DNA of 28,867 nt from the NCBI GenBank assembly GCA_049999765.1, contig JBNGIQ010002680.1:1-28867 (forward strand). Direction: 5' to 3'. The translations under genes and the position numbers were made by a program. The notes under the pieces were generated by a model. The model had not been told where the DNA came from. It made no database searches and saw only the letters and a program-made list of their open reading frames with translations. Below, piece by piece: positions 10,190 through 20,221 of this stretch. Numbering within the stretch: position 1 is the first letter of the stretch; each line of letters begins with the position of its first letter. The stretch comes from Phaeoceros laevis (Eukaryota > Anthocerotophyta > Anthocerotopsida > Notothyladales).

Positions 10190-10771
10190 ACGGAGGGGTA
10201 TAACTTTGTACCCTTCAGGGCATATAGTTCGGAAGCATCGCACCTGGTGCCTCCCTGGGAGGCACGGGCATCGGATTTGTGAGGGGCAACCTGTCATCGA
10301 CTTTGGTAGAGTTCCAGACGGTAGCCAACGTACATCTTGTCCCGAGGAGAAAGGCAGGGTTAAAAGGATCTTTGGTGCCAGGCCTGAGCTTGAATCTGTA
10401 GGCTTTGCCCCGCCTGGTCTGGTTCTGGCCCTCAGGGAAGCAGCCGACTAGACTGGCATCACAAAACGTGGGTCATAATTGAACAGCGTGAATTGTCCTT
10501 CACACAAGCCATCGACTCCTTCACCACTAATCCAAGGTGAGCTCTACATCACGTTCTGGGATTTCTTGCCAAGCTAGCTAGGTCTTCATGAAGGAGCTTG
10601 ACTAGGTCTGCCTGTGCACATTTGACGATAACGTGAGTGTCGAGCACGGGCAGATTGTGGAGGTGGAGCTTTGGATGTCGGAATCCTAGTTTCTCTCCGG
10701 CTCCCGGTCCATATTCCAGGATGGATTCCGAACACTCGTCCACGGCTACACTCTAGGGCAGATCGTCTCCG
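10190..10771 (+). pseudogene. Broken jacalin-lectin copy, exons 3 and 4
   Basis: This is a degraded duplicate of exons 3 and 4 of the intact gene at 13448-15841. Exon 3' (about 10205-10536) keeps FGSIAPG-like and GGTGIGFVRGNLS-like sequence and the PELESVGFAPPGLVLALRE segment. A base lost near 10345, a stop where the gene has SADK, and other changes break the frame. The splice donor AAG|GTGAGC is kept at 10537. Exon 4' (about 10620-10771) keeps EHGQIVEVELWMSES, but with TAG in place of the CAG codon that follows. The exon 4 acceptor and its first 20 codons have been lost. The frame cannot be translated through. Confidence 0.85.
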
Positions 10772-10919
10772 TACTAGATCCCAAGGCTTTGAACACCGTC
10801 CTGCTGCTAGCTCAAGCTCCGTTCTTGCGCATTGTTGTCGCTACTTCTTGAGCGAGGTGTGCACGATCCGCGAGCGGTGGAGCAACACATTCAAGTTTCT
10901 GTTTGAGGCAACCTAGGAT

Positions 10920-11501
10920 ATGGGGGGTTTGTGCTCTTGTCTTGGCCGGAGCCAAGCTGACAGAGAGGAAGAAGAGGCTAGCATTAACGAAGCTCGATCT
11001 AAAGCAGCGGAAGCTGCAGAAAAACGGTGCGTACACTAGGTGCTGCTGTCGGGGTGCGTAGTTTGAGTGACGCTGTTGGGTATCTTTTGGGGTGAAGAAG
11101 CTCATTTGGCAATTCTAGACTGTCTTGCTCAAGGAATGTTTCTTGTCATGGTGTCATAGTGCTCTGCTGTGAATGCTTAGGCGGACCTTTACAAAGCTTG
11201 ACATATGATGGCAAATGTCATGTTACAGGCTTCAGGCTTTTGAGAAATCCCCTGGAGGAAAAGCTGCTCGCAAAGCTATGGAAGCGGCATCCAAACCTAC
11301 ACTTCCTTCAAATCGAGGGGAACCAGCCCTCAGGGTAGGTTCTCACCAAGCATCTCATTCTCGTTGATCATGTGGGTTGGCTCAAACAGCAGAACATTTC
11401 CTACAGCCTCCCGACGAGATCTTTACTCCGTATGTCACGGTCTGGTGGTGTGTGAACGTTATCTCAGAGGGTTGTGGCTTTTGCAGTGGCAGGTAGGGTG
11501 A
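10920..11501 (+). CDS. SVIP-like small VCP/p97-interacting protein, N-myristoylation type
   Basis: Three exons: 10920-11026, 11229-11334 and 11487-11501. All introns are GT-AG and the frames join exactly (phase 2, then phase 0), giving 75 residues. It begins MGGLCSCL: Gly2 fits N-myristoylation and Cys5/Cys7 fit palmitoylation, so membrane anchoring is likely. Residues 26-36 read RSKAAEAAEKR, an exact match to the VCP-interacting motif R-x5-AA-x2-R. The C-terminus GEPALRWQVG matches the G-x-RW ending typical of SVIP and of small conserved plant proteins. In animals SVIP inhibits ER-associated degradation through p97; in plants the role (CDC48 adaptor) is inferred. It lies between exons 4' and 6' of the lectin pseudogene, with no sign of damage to itself. 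Lengths and junctions all fit a real gene. Confidence 0.8.
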
Positions 11502-11639
11502 ATGCCGGTCACTGCGACTCACGAGCGATGGCACGTCTGTTTCAGCTTCCTTTCTACAGGTTTCAATAACATGTCACTAGGATGAACTGAAGTGCAGTGG
11601 GCAACCCGGTCAGGATATGTACGCATACATTTGTGGTGA

Positions 11640-11992
11640 GCAAAGGGATGCTCAAGGATCCGTTTGTGGGATATTCATATGTCGGCTTGCGGGGCCTCCG
11701 GAGTTCACCTGTTTCACTCAGCTAGGCTTCAAGTACACAACACCCGTCCACGGCAAGAAGCTGGGGCTTTGAAGGTAGGACGGTCCCAGCCATAGCTACA
11801 ATGCAGGCCGCCTGCAGCACAATCTTGCAACTCATTCTTTCTGCGGTCTTGCAACTCGGTCCTTCTTGAATCATTTATCATTTCATCTGTTGGCCTGGGC
11901 CCTGGAGCGTCAAATTGGCTACTTGAACAATCCCCTGGTGAAACATGGGGTCGGACGTTGGCAATGTGCTGGCTGGCGAAGGAGAGATTTCA
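11640..11992 (+). pseudogene. Broken jacalin-lectin copy, exons 6 and 7
   Basis: Resembles exons 6 and 7 of the intact lectin gene. At about 11690-11772 it keeps GLRGL-like and LGFKYTTPVHGKKLGL sequence followed by TGA and a GTAGGA donor-like site. The intron then aligns with 15465-15592 (shared ctgcagcacaatcttgcaac). At 11905-11992 the exon 7 start is recognisable (YLNNPLVKHGV, GNVLAGEGEI) with frameshifts. It stops abruptly at about 11992, where a minus-strand PPR pseudogene begins. Exon 5 is not recognised; the SVIP-like gene occupies that interval. Confidence 0.8.
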
Positions 11993-13110
11993 CGCATGCA
12001 GCTGCTGCCCTGCTGCAGGGCACCAGCAATTGCACAAGCCCTTGGGAGGCACACACAGTCATAAAACTTGCTGAAGCTCGGGGTTTCCCTCTCCAGCCCC
12101 ACTTCCTAAAATATTGGGCCTTCCTGCTTGCTCTGACAAAGCAGCACACTGTACCATGACTCCATGTCGACGCAACCCTTGTGGATAGACTGTCAAACAC
12201 CATGAGTGCACCTTCCAACCTTCGCAACCGGTTGCCCAGGACTAAGTAACTTTGAGGCAGGTATCTTCCACAATTTGTAACTGCAGCTGCCTGCCCTGAT
12301 TTAGAGGACCAGCACTAGACAAGCCTTCAAGGGGCAAGTGTGGAACTGGCTGCTAAAATCAGACCCTCCTGCTCCATCCTTGCATACAAAGTACGGGCCC
12401 ATGCTCAGCACACCCCGTTGGGAGATCACACACAGAGCTTGGGTGGGCCCGAGTCTCGTAGTATTTCATTTGCAAGTACTAAAGAATGGTGTGGTCACCT
12501 AGTCTTCATTACTGGATTGCAGCTGAGCTGAGTATGAACAACGATTCTCTGGGCCAGCCGTGTCATTTGTTCCATGAGAACATATGGCTCAAACGCTGCC
12601 CCTTGGCCTGGCCAACCCATGCTGGACATGTATGCCCACCGATCATAGCAGTCCATGTTTTTGCGGCCTCTCTTGCCGGCAAATTGCTAAAGACTCCGCA
12701 AGCCTCATCCGACAGGCTCCTCTTTTGGGAGCTGCCTGCCAGGGCTGCTTTAGAGCACCAGGGCTCCCGAGGCAAGTTTACATAAGTGACACGTTCTGTT
12801 AAAATCAGGCTTTCCTGTTCTATACTTGTTAGAATATAAGTGCCTAAGCCTAGCAAACCCATTTATCATGGCTGCCGCTGCCGCAGTCCATGTTACTGCA
12901 TATCCTTTGTGGCCAGACTGTTAAACAGGTTGATCATGAGTGCATCGATATCGTCCATCTGACCACACTTCGGATACATATTACGAGACAAGTTCCCAGT
13001 ACCACGTCACCTTCAAGTAGCCCTCGTTTTACAGTCCCTGAATTCATGTCATGTAGCTGCCTGCCCTGCAGTAAAGCTCTGGCACTTGCAGGTAATAAGT
13101 CTCTTTGGGG
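11993..13110 (-). pseudogene. Broken PPR gene, duplicate of the 16.9-20.2 kb PPR gene
   Basis: The plus-strand text repeats, with many indels and stops, blocks found in the minus-strand PPR gene: gcagctgcctgccctg, taaaatcaggccttcctgctcc-like, gtggatagactgtcaaacacc-like and catacatatttacgagacaag-like segments. On the minus strand these are the QQGRQLH, EQEGLIL, VFDSLST and LVNMYAKCG parts of successive repeats. At least three repeat units are recognisable (around 12000-12230, 12270-12400 and 12600-13100). No N-terminal or deaminase region is present. It abuts the lectin pseudogene in the same convergent order as the intact pair to the right. Confidence 0.85.
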
Positions 13111-13447
13111 AGCTACTTTTTGCTCTAAATTCCGGTTGAGCCTGTTAGGGTCAAAAGGAGGTGCGCAGAAGGTAGTATCAGAAGGTAGTAAGGAGAACCT
13201 TTACAGGCTGCAAAAACAATGATTTCAAATCGAAAGAAAAATCTCTGCGACGGACCTGTACATGTTCCCAAAAGCTGGCGAACCATTGACATGACGTCAA
13301 CTGGCCAGAAGTCATGTCAGGCTTTAGCCAAAGGTAACGTTGGACTGTTCGGCACTTTAAGAAGCTTGCAATCGTGAGCTCTTGAGATAATCCTGCAGAA
13401 CATCTATTTCCTGCAACGTCGTGTCTGAGACTCCAACGTTTGAATCC

Positions 13448-15841
13448 ATGGATTTGAATTGGTGCAATGTGCAGGCTCTGCTTCTGCTGGCCATTCTGCT
13501 GGCCGGTCACACCCCTTCCTGCAGAGGAATTGCTTATGAGGTAAGTGCTCGCAAACACATGTATGTTCCAAGGCTGCTTGCAATTGGGGGATGAACGTTA
13601 CTCAGTCAGCCAGCGAGATTCTATATCTGAATCGAATGAGCTCAATGCGTGCAGGCAGTGAAGTCTCCGTTGTATCCCCACTTGCCAGCAGGGATCAAGG
13701 CATTCCGGGACGATCCTGGTCACGGTCCCATCGTGGCTGTACAGCTGTGGTACAGCGACAAACGAATTTTTGGCTTCCGATCCACATTCTTGGACAAGTA
13801 CCGTAGTCCAGTTCATGGCTATGCAGTGGGCAACAGCAGCACGGTAGGTCTAGCTCATCACCATGTCGGACATTCAAGTTGGGTGTATTTGTTATTGCAC
13901 TACTGCGCACTGCACTCTTTCTGTTCTAGATCTTGCAGCGCCCTCATAGCTGTATGCGTTGCCAGGTGCCATAAGAGAACTCGATATCGCAGTTTTTATG
14001 TTTTCTGGAGGCATGCGATGATGCATCTCGAAGGATCCATACCTGAGCGAACTGCTTACCATGGCTGCAGATCAGCTTCGATCCCGAAAACAATGATTTT
14101 CTAACACTTCCGGGAATAAAGTTCGGAAGCATCGCACCTGATGGCTCCGTGGGAGGCACCGGCATCGGATTCGTGAGGGGCAACCTGTCAGCGACTGTGG
14201 TGGAGTTCCAGTCGGTTGCCAACGTCCCATTGAGACCCGAGGAGGAAGGCAGGGTCACAAGGATTTTTGGTGACAGGCCTGAGCTTGAATCTGTAGGCTA
14301 CGCCCCGCCTGGTCTGGTTGTGGGCCTCAGAGGATCAGCCGACAAGACTGGCATCACTCAACTGGGTGTCGTAATTGAAGCGCGTCCTCTATCCTTCGCA
14401 CAATCTGCTACAGGACATCGCCTCCTAGAGTACTGGCCCAAGGTGAGCTCTACATCAGGTTCTAGGGTTCCTTGCCCTACTACGTGAAGGAGGTTGACGA
14501 GGTCTGCGCCTGCAGGAAGCGGTGGTGAGGTCCTTGCAAATCCCTCGTCTTCCAGCTGGGCTGCAGCCGTTTGACGATGGCGTGAGCCTCGAGCATGGGC
14601 AGATTGTGGAGGTTGAGCTTTGGGTGTCGGAATCCCAGTTCATCTCCGGCATCCGGTCCACATACGAAGATGGATTCCGAACTCCCGTCCACGGCTACAC
14701 TCTAGGGCAGACCTTCACAGTACGAAATCTCAAGGCTTTGAACTCCCTTCCTGCTGCATGTGGTGTTCTAACATGACTCATGGTGACTGTGTTTGATCGA
14801 GTGCATCTGTCTTGGGAACTGATCAGCTCAAGTATGATGCCGAGAGGGATCCGCTGGTGGCAGTGGGTGCAAGAGGCGGTTCATTTCCATCTTTGGAAGG
14901 CGAGCCAGATGGGGAGTACCGGCTGGGTGCTCTGGCGTTCTACGGAGGTGGCACCAGGCCTCCCACTCGCAGTGCTACCATTGGGAATCCGCAGATCAGG
15001 ACATACTCTGACAGTGCGGGCGGCAAGATTGTCGGACTCTTTGGACAGCTGAGCAAGCGCTATGCGGGTATCATACAGCTCGGCGTTCACGTCATCGGTC
15101 TCACAAGTAGCATAGTGGTCAGTGCATTTGAGGTTCACTGCTGATGGCAGCTGCAGAATTGTTGGAAGTGTCTCACACTTCAGTCTGGAGGCGAGCTGCA
15201 GTCCTAGACTCCTGACGTGGTGTCTGAATGACTCCTGACGTGGTGTCTGAATGTGCACAGGTGTCGTCGGGACCATTTCCTGCAGTGAATCCATTTGCAA
15301 CGGTGCCGTTTGATCACACCGGGGACAATGCAGGAGTGTCGAGGATTGATGTCTACTACGACAACTACATCGGCGTGCGGGGTCTTCGATTCACCTATGT
15401 CACTCGGCTGGGTTTCAAGTACACAACACCCGTCTACGGGAAGAAGCTGGGACTTCATAATCAGGTCGGTCAGCCATAAATACCTACCTCAAATGCAGGC
15501 CGGCCTGCATCACAATCTTGCAACTCGTTCCTTCTGTCAGCTTGGTTGGAACCATTTTATGAGTCATTGATAAAGTCATCTGCGGGCCACAGGTTCAATT
15601 TGACTACGTGAACAATCCGCTGGTGAACGTGGGGATATACGTTGGCAACGTGCTGGCTGGCACAGGAGAGATAGGCCTGCTTGGGCTCACCTTCCACACC
15701 CAAAGGGGCGACTTTATTGGAACCTTTGGCGTGTTTGAGTATTACTTCAACCTTACGGATGGCACAAAACGTGTGGTGGGATTCCATGGCCAGGCTAACA
15801 CTGTGATGAATGCACTCGGAGTCTACACTGCTCCCCTGTAA
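13448..15841 (+). CDS. Secreted protein with three jacalin-like lectin modules
   Basis: Seven exons: 13448-13540, 13655-13843, 14071-14442, 14516-14719, 14827-15117, 15261-15464 and 15593-15841. Every intron is GT-AG and every junction is phase 0, giving 533 residues. Exon 1 encodes a signal peptide (hydrophobic core ALLLLAILLAG, then cleavage near TPSCRG). The other six exons form three pairs, each pair a jacalin-like module. The first half of each carries GxxVxVxLWxSxxxxxGxRSTxxxxxxxPVHGY-type strands (GHGPIVAVQLWYSDKRI; EHGQIVEVELWVSESQF; GVSRIDVYYDNYIGVRG). The second half ends in the jacalin-type closing strands, best seen as VVGFHGQANTVMNALGVY. It should be an extracellular or vacuolar carbohydrate-binding protein; sugar specificity cannot be read. 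The first module is the most diverged. The alternative 3' reading of exon 5 (stop after FEVHC) would give a shorter protein. A broken copy lies immediately to the left. Confidence 0.85.
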
Positions 15842-16936
15842 ACCACAGGTAGACAAACATACTAGATTATGGCAAGCTTCCTGCTGTCTTCTATTCAGCC
15901 AGAGTTTGTTCAACGAAAGAAGTAAAAGAACGCTCTCCTTGGAACACCATAGACAAAACTGTTCTTCTTTGGCCATGGCTTGAATTGAGGATGTCGTGAA
16001 GTGCTCTTAATGAAGAATGGATTACCCTGTACCGGCTATTTTGCACTCGTTACACGCTGTCTATTTGCACACACGTTGTCAATTTGCTCTGCTGTCAAAA
16101 GTCCTCACGTCTGGACTATTGCCTGCAGCTAGCATCTTTATTACAGCTGCAGCTACCATTCCCACTTCTCTACTCAAAGCATATGCTGCGATTAACTATC
16201 AAACTCACACATAAATTACAGCATCGAACGTGTGGGTGCTGTTAGAGTTGGCGCCGTGCTGCAACATAATGGAGATCCTGCTCCTTGGATCTGTTTGTGG
16301 ACTAATGTGTATTGGAAAGTAATGCCTTATCAAGAAACAATTTATATGCATGCTCTCTCCAGATTGCTCCGTCTGTTCATCCAATGGCCACAAGCCAGAC
16401 TTCATCTGGGGCTTCTCTTCACGCTATAAAAACCAAAATCTTCTCTTCCGTTGGCCTCCTTGTGTAAGTCCTCTTCATTATCGTTGAATGGGGGTGGGAA
16501 TATACATCAACCAAAGCATTGCAACCAACACGTCTCCACAATATCGGACCGTCTTCCATAGCTCAAGGCTGGACTTCACAAATCCGTAATGCACATCGGT
16601 CTAGCTAGTGTGTACATCTCCGCCTGAATTTCGTGAGTCCGATGCGCGGGATCCGCCTGGTGCATCATCACATTCAGACATTCAGTTTTCTAGTTGGGGC
16701 AACCTGAGGAATGGGCTGAATACGGAAGTGCAGCAGGATAAGGTACGTTGTGTACGCGTTGCGAACGGAACGTCAGCCTCTAGTCTAGTCGTAGACTCGC
16801 ATATTTTCTTCGTTTTTGAAGGATTGAATCATTATGGCTAAACTACAGATGTGGTTCCGTGTATTCGGAGTGGCTTACTACCTTAGATGATGACGGGTGT
16901 GGTCGAACTGCTTCAGTTGGCAATCGTCCGTCTCAC
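15842..16936. other. Spacer between the convergent lectin and PPR genes
   Basis: Contains the 3' flanks of both convergent genes. An open block on the plus strand at 16215-16320 (GAVRVGAVLQHNGDPAP, then WICLWTNVYWK and a GTAATG donor-like site) looks somewhat protein-like, but no partner exon was found. Nothing else is supported. Confidence 0.4.
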
Positions 16937-19900
16937 TCAATGTCGACCCTTACAGCTACAGGACCCTGCCTCGAATCGATGCACACGGTATGCGTCCCTC
17001 ACAACGATGTCCCTCTTTTCAACCCTTGACATAATCTCGGTGGAAGAGTGGCAGTCCCTACACATCCGCAGGTTTTTGGTTACCAGCAGGGGTGTGCCAT
17101 CGGGAGTGTTCAAGAGACCAAACGCCAACGCTAGCTTCTCAGCATGCCCACACAGTTGATCTTCCTTCTCCTTCTCAGACGCTGGCTTCAACACCAGCTT
17201 GGTGTGTGGTACATGGTTCCCTTCCTCCTTCAAACGTTCATTTGTGCTCCGCACCTTGCATGAAATGTCACCCCTTTCTTCCCCCACAACAAACTTATGC
17301 ACGTGCTTGTTCACCTCAATGCCTGCCTCTGCAGGTTTCTTGCTAGCTCCTGCTAATTTTCTCAACCTTTCAATTCTATGTACATCCACCCACCTATCTG
17401 CATCAGCGTACATAGTCGACATAAGCACATATGGTGCAGCAGCCTGAGGATCCAGCTCAAGAAGGCTTTCAAAAAGCCGTGTTCCCCGCTCTATATCACC
17501 ATGGCTCTTGCAGGCATTCAGTAACGACATCAACCCAACAGCATTGTCTACACACCCAGTTGATAACAGCATCTTCTCTGCCTCGTCTAAATGACCTGCC
17601 CGCCCAAGAAGATCAACCATGCAATTATAATGCTCAGTAGTTGGGTTAAGGCCATGCTGTTTCACTATGGCATCAAAATACTGTCGACCCTTGCTGACTA
17701 GCCCCTCATGACTGCATGCCACAAGAAGGCAAGTCAATGTGGTGTCGTTGGGCTGAATACCAGCCAGCTTCATCTCTTCAAAACAGGCTATCGCGTTGTG
17801 GCCTTCATTATTTGTACCATATCCACTTATCATGGCAGTCCATGTCACCACATCCCTTGTGACTAGACTGTCAAACACCATGCGTGCATCCTCCAATTTG
17901 CCACACTTTGCATACATATTTACGAGACAGTTCCCCAGTCCAATGTCACCTTCAAGAAGTCCTGTTTCCACGACCTTTGCATGCAGCTGCCTGCCCTGTT
18001 GTAGAGCACCAGCATTAGCACAAACCTTCAGGAGGCAAGTAAACATACAACTGTCTGCTAAAATCAGGCCTTCCTGCTCCATCCTTCCATACAATGTGAG
18101 CGCCTGGGGACCAAGCCCATTCTCAGCATACCCCTGTATCATGGTAGTCCATGTTACCGCATTCTTTGTGGATAGACTGTCGAACACTTCGCATGCCTCT
18201 TCCAGCTGGCCACATTTTGCATACATATTTACGAGACAAGAGCCCAATACTACGTTACCTTCAAGTAGTCCTCTTTCTATGATCCCTGAATGCAGCTGCC
18301 TGCCCTGTTGTAGAGTACCAGCACTTGCACAAGCTTTCAGCAGGCAAGCATACGTAACACTGTTTGGTGAAATCATGTCATCCTGCTCCATGCTTGCATA
18401 CAATGTGAGCGCCTGGGAACTGAACCCATGTTCAGCATACCCATTTATCATGGCATTCCACGTAACCGCATCCCTTGTGGACAAACTGTCAAACACTTTG
18501 CGTGCATCTTCCAACTGGCCACATTTTGCATACATATTTACGAGGCAATTGCCGAGTACTATGTCACCCTCAAGCAGATCTCTTTTTATGATCCCTGAAT
18601 GCAGCTGCCTGCCCTGCTGTACAGCACCAGCACTTGCACAAGCTTTCAGGAGGCAAATGTACGTAACACGGTTTGCTAAAATCAGGCCATCCTGCTCAAT
18701 ACTTGCATACATTGCGAGTGCCTGGGGACCAAGACCGTGCTCAGCATACCCATTTATCATGGAATTCCATGTAACTGCATCCCTTGTGGGCAGGCTGTCA
18801 AACACCTTGCGTGCATCTTCCAACTTGCCACATTTGACATACATATTCACGAGACAGTTCCCCAGTACTACGTCACCTTCAAGAAGTCTTCTTTCCACGA
18901 TGTCTGAATGCAGCTGCCTGCCCTGTTGTAGAGAACCAGCACTTGCACAAGCTTTCAGGAGGCAAGCATACGTAACACTGTTTGGTAAAACCAGGGCTTC
19001 CTGCTCCATACTTGCATACAATGTAAGCGCCTGGGAACCGAGCCCGTGCTCAGCATACCCATTTATCATGGCAGTCCATGTTACCGCATTCTTTGTGGCC
19101 AGACTGTCAAAAAGCTTGCGTGCATCCTCCAACTGGCCACACTTTGCGTACCCAGCGATCATGGCATTCCATGTCACTGCATTCCTTGTGACCATACCAT
19201 CAAAAACCCTGCGTGCATCTTCCAATTCCCCACATTTTGCATACATGTCCACCAGGCAGTTCCAAACAAAACAGTCGTGCTGAATGCCACTCTCCAACAC
19301 ATCAGCGTGCACCTGCCTGCCAGATTCTACATCATCCGCTCTTACACAAGCTTGCAGGGCAGCGACAAAAATGTGACCATTGGGTTCCAAACTTGATCCA
19401 CGCATCTTATGGTACAGCCGAATGGCCTCGCTAGGTTTGCCCTGTGCAACATGTGCAGATATGATGGAGAACCACATGAAAACTGATGGTGTGGCCACCC
19501 TTTTGAACACCTGCATCGCCTTCTGCAACCGGCCTTGACATGCATACATGCGCAAGAGATGGTTTGCCAGAAATGCACGGGATCCGTACCCAAGCTTGAC
19601 AGTGAGATCATCAAGTCGGCGCCCCAATACCAGATTTTTCTCAGCCCCACATCTCCGGATGACTCTGTACAGGAGGGAAGTGGGCACACGACACTGTGTG
19701 TCCGCTAAGTCACTCAAAGCGTCAACTGCTCGAGTTAACTGCCCATTCGCACACAGTTTGTTCACCACCTGAGCAGTTGCGTACGCTTGGCACTCCGCCG
19801 CCGTCGGAGTGCCATCATTATGGAGCAACAGGGGGTTGGATGTAGGCTGAGCAGACCGTCCAATCCTCTTGTCCAACACGGTCAGCTGCCCATCCACCCA

Positions 19901-20221
19901 ATCAGGCTTGTAGAAGTTGTTCAGCCACAGGGGCTCCTTGGACTCCTTGTGCCTGAGGTCGGAAGAGCAGGCGCTCTTCTTGTTCGTCCTGCAGTCCCAC
20001 CACAATGTGGGGTCAAAGAAATACTGCCTCCAGAACAATTCTTGCCGCTCTACTGCACTGCCATTGTCCGGGATGCCTAGCTTGGCTGCTAAGCCACTGC
20101 AGGGCACGAAAGTCTCGCTTGTGTAAATCCATTGCCTCTGAGGCACATTCAAACGCCGCTCCAGCTCCAGGGTGTGGGCCTGCCCCCTAGCTGTTGGCGT
20201 CCAAAACTGCTGATGTTGCAT
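16937..20221 (-). CDS. PPR protein with N-terminal PDF-like motif and KP-type DYW deaminase
   Basis: Intronless, 1094 residues from the ATG at 20221; the open frame extends only to a TTG at 20245 with an in-frame TGA just above. Residues 61-118 resemble the PDF motif of OSB proteins: ELFWRQYFFDPTLWWDCR, DLRHKESKEPLWL, then PDWVDGQLTVLD. PLS-type PPR motifs follow, with several almost identical 103-residue triplets (GRQLHSGIIERGLLEG, LVNMYAKCGQLEDARKVFDS, AVTWNAMINGYAEHG). The E domain starts near residue 885, and the PG box is unusual (KKPAEAGIEVNKHVHKF). The DYW-like deaminase spans about 993-1094. It has catalytic H1026-A-E1028 and C1054-RD-C1057-H1058, then a second zinc set with H1081 and CSC at 1088-1090, and ends KGRH instead of DYW. 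By the KP class this suggests U-to-C editing in mitochondria or plastids; that activity is inferred. Confidence 0.92.
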   Translation of the reverse strand: MQHQQFWTPTARGQAHTLELERRLNVPQRQWIYTSETFVPCSGLAAKLGIPDNGSAVERQELFWRQYFFDPTLWWDCRTNKKSACSSDLRHKESKEPLWLNNFYKPDWVDGQLTVLDKRIGRSAQPTSNPLLLHNDGTPTAAECQAYATAQVVNKLCANGQLTRAVDALSDLADTQCRVPTSLLYRVIRRCGAEKNLVLGRRLDDLTVKLGYGSRAFLANHLLRMYACQGRLQKAMQVFKRVATPSVFMWFSIISAHVAQGKPSEAIRLYHKMRGSSLEPNGHIFVAALQACVRADDVESGRQVHADVLESGIQHDCFVWNCLVDMYAKCGELEDARRVFDGMVTRNAVTWNAMIAGYAKCGQLEDARKLFDSLATKNAVTWTAMINGYAEHGLGSQALTLYASMEQEALVLPNSVTYACLLKACASAGSLQQGRQLHSDIVERRLLEGDVVLGNCLVNMYVKCGKLEDARKVFDSLPTRDAVTWNSMINGYAEHGLGPQALAMYASIEQDGLILANRVTYICLLKACASAGAVQQGRQLHSGIIKRDLLEGDIVLGNCLVNMYAKCGQLEDARKVFDSLSTRDAVTWNAMINGYAEHGFSSQALTLYASMEQDDMISPNSVTYACLLKACASAGTLQQGRQLHSGIIERGLLEGNVVLGSCLVNMYAKCGQLEEACEVFDSLSTKNAVTWTTMIQGYAENGLGPQALTLYGRMEQEGLILADSCMFTCLLKVCANAGALQQGRQLHAKVVETGLLEGDIGLGNCLVNMYAKCGKLEDARMVFDSLVTRDVVTWTAMISGYGTNNEGHNAIACFEEMKLAGIQPNDTTLTCLLVACSHEGLVSKGRQYFDAIVKQHGLNPTTEHYNCMVDLLGRAGHLDEAEKMLLSTGCVDNAVGLMSLLNACKSHGDIERGTRLFESLLELDPQAAAPYVLMSTMYADADRWVDVHRIERLRKLAGASKKPAEAGIEVNKHVHKFVVGEERGDISCKVRSTNERLKEEGNHVPHTKLVLKPASEKEKEDQLCGHAEKLALAFGLLNTPDGTPLLVTKNLRMCRDCHSSTEIMSRVEKRDIVVRDAYRVHRFEAGSCSCKGRH
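17800..19090 (-). repeat. Internal ~309-base tandem repeats of the PPR gene
   Basis: Four to five consecutive PLS triplets are nearly identical at DNA level, with a period of about 309 bases (one 103-residue unit). The plus-strand text shows recurring gcagctgcctgccctg at about 17984, 18292, 18601 and 18910. Such similarity points to recent unequal exchange or gene conversion within the gene. It also generates a 495-codon antisense shadow ORF (17796-19283). Confidence 0.85.

Noticed and set aside
16215-16320. Possible exon GAVRVGAVLQHNGDPAP with a donor-like site
   Set aside because: No partner exon, no recognised family, and it lies in the 3' flank between convergent genes.
17796-19283. 495-codon plus-strand ORF antisense to the PPR gene
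   Set aside because: It is the shadow of the repeated PLS triplets on the other strand: its Ser/Cys/Pro-rich repeats follow the 309-base period, and the opposite frame has clear PPR, E and deaminase motifs.
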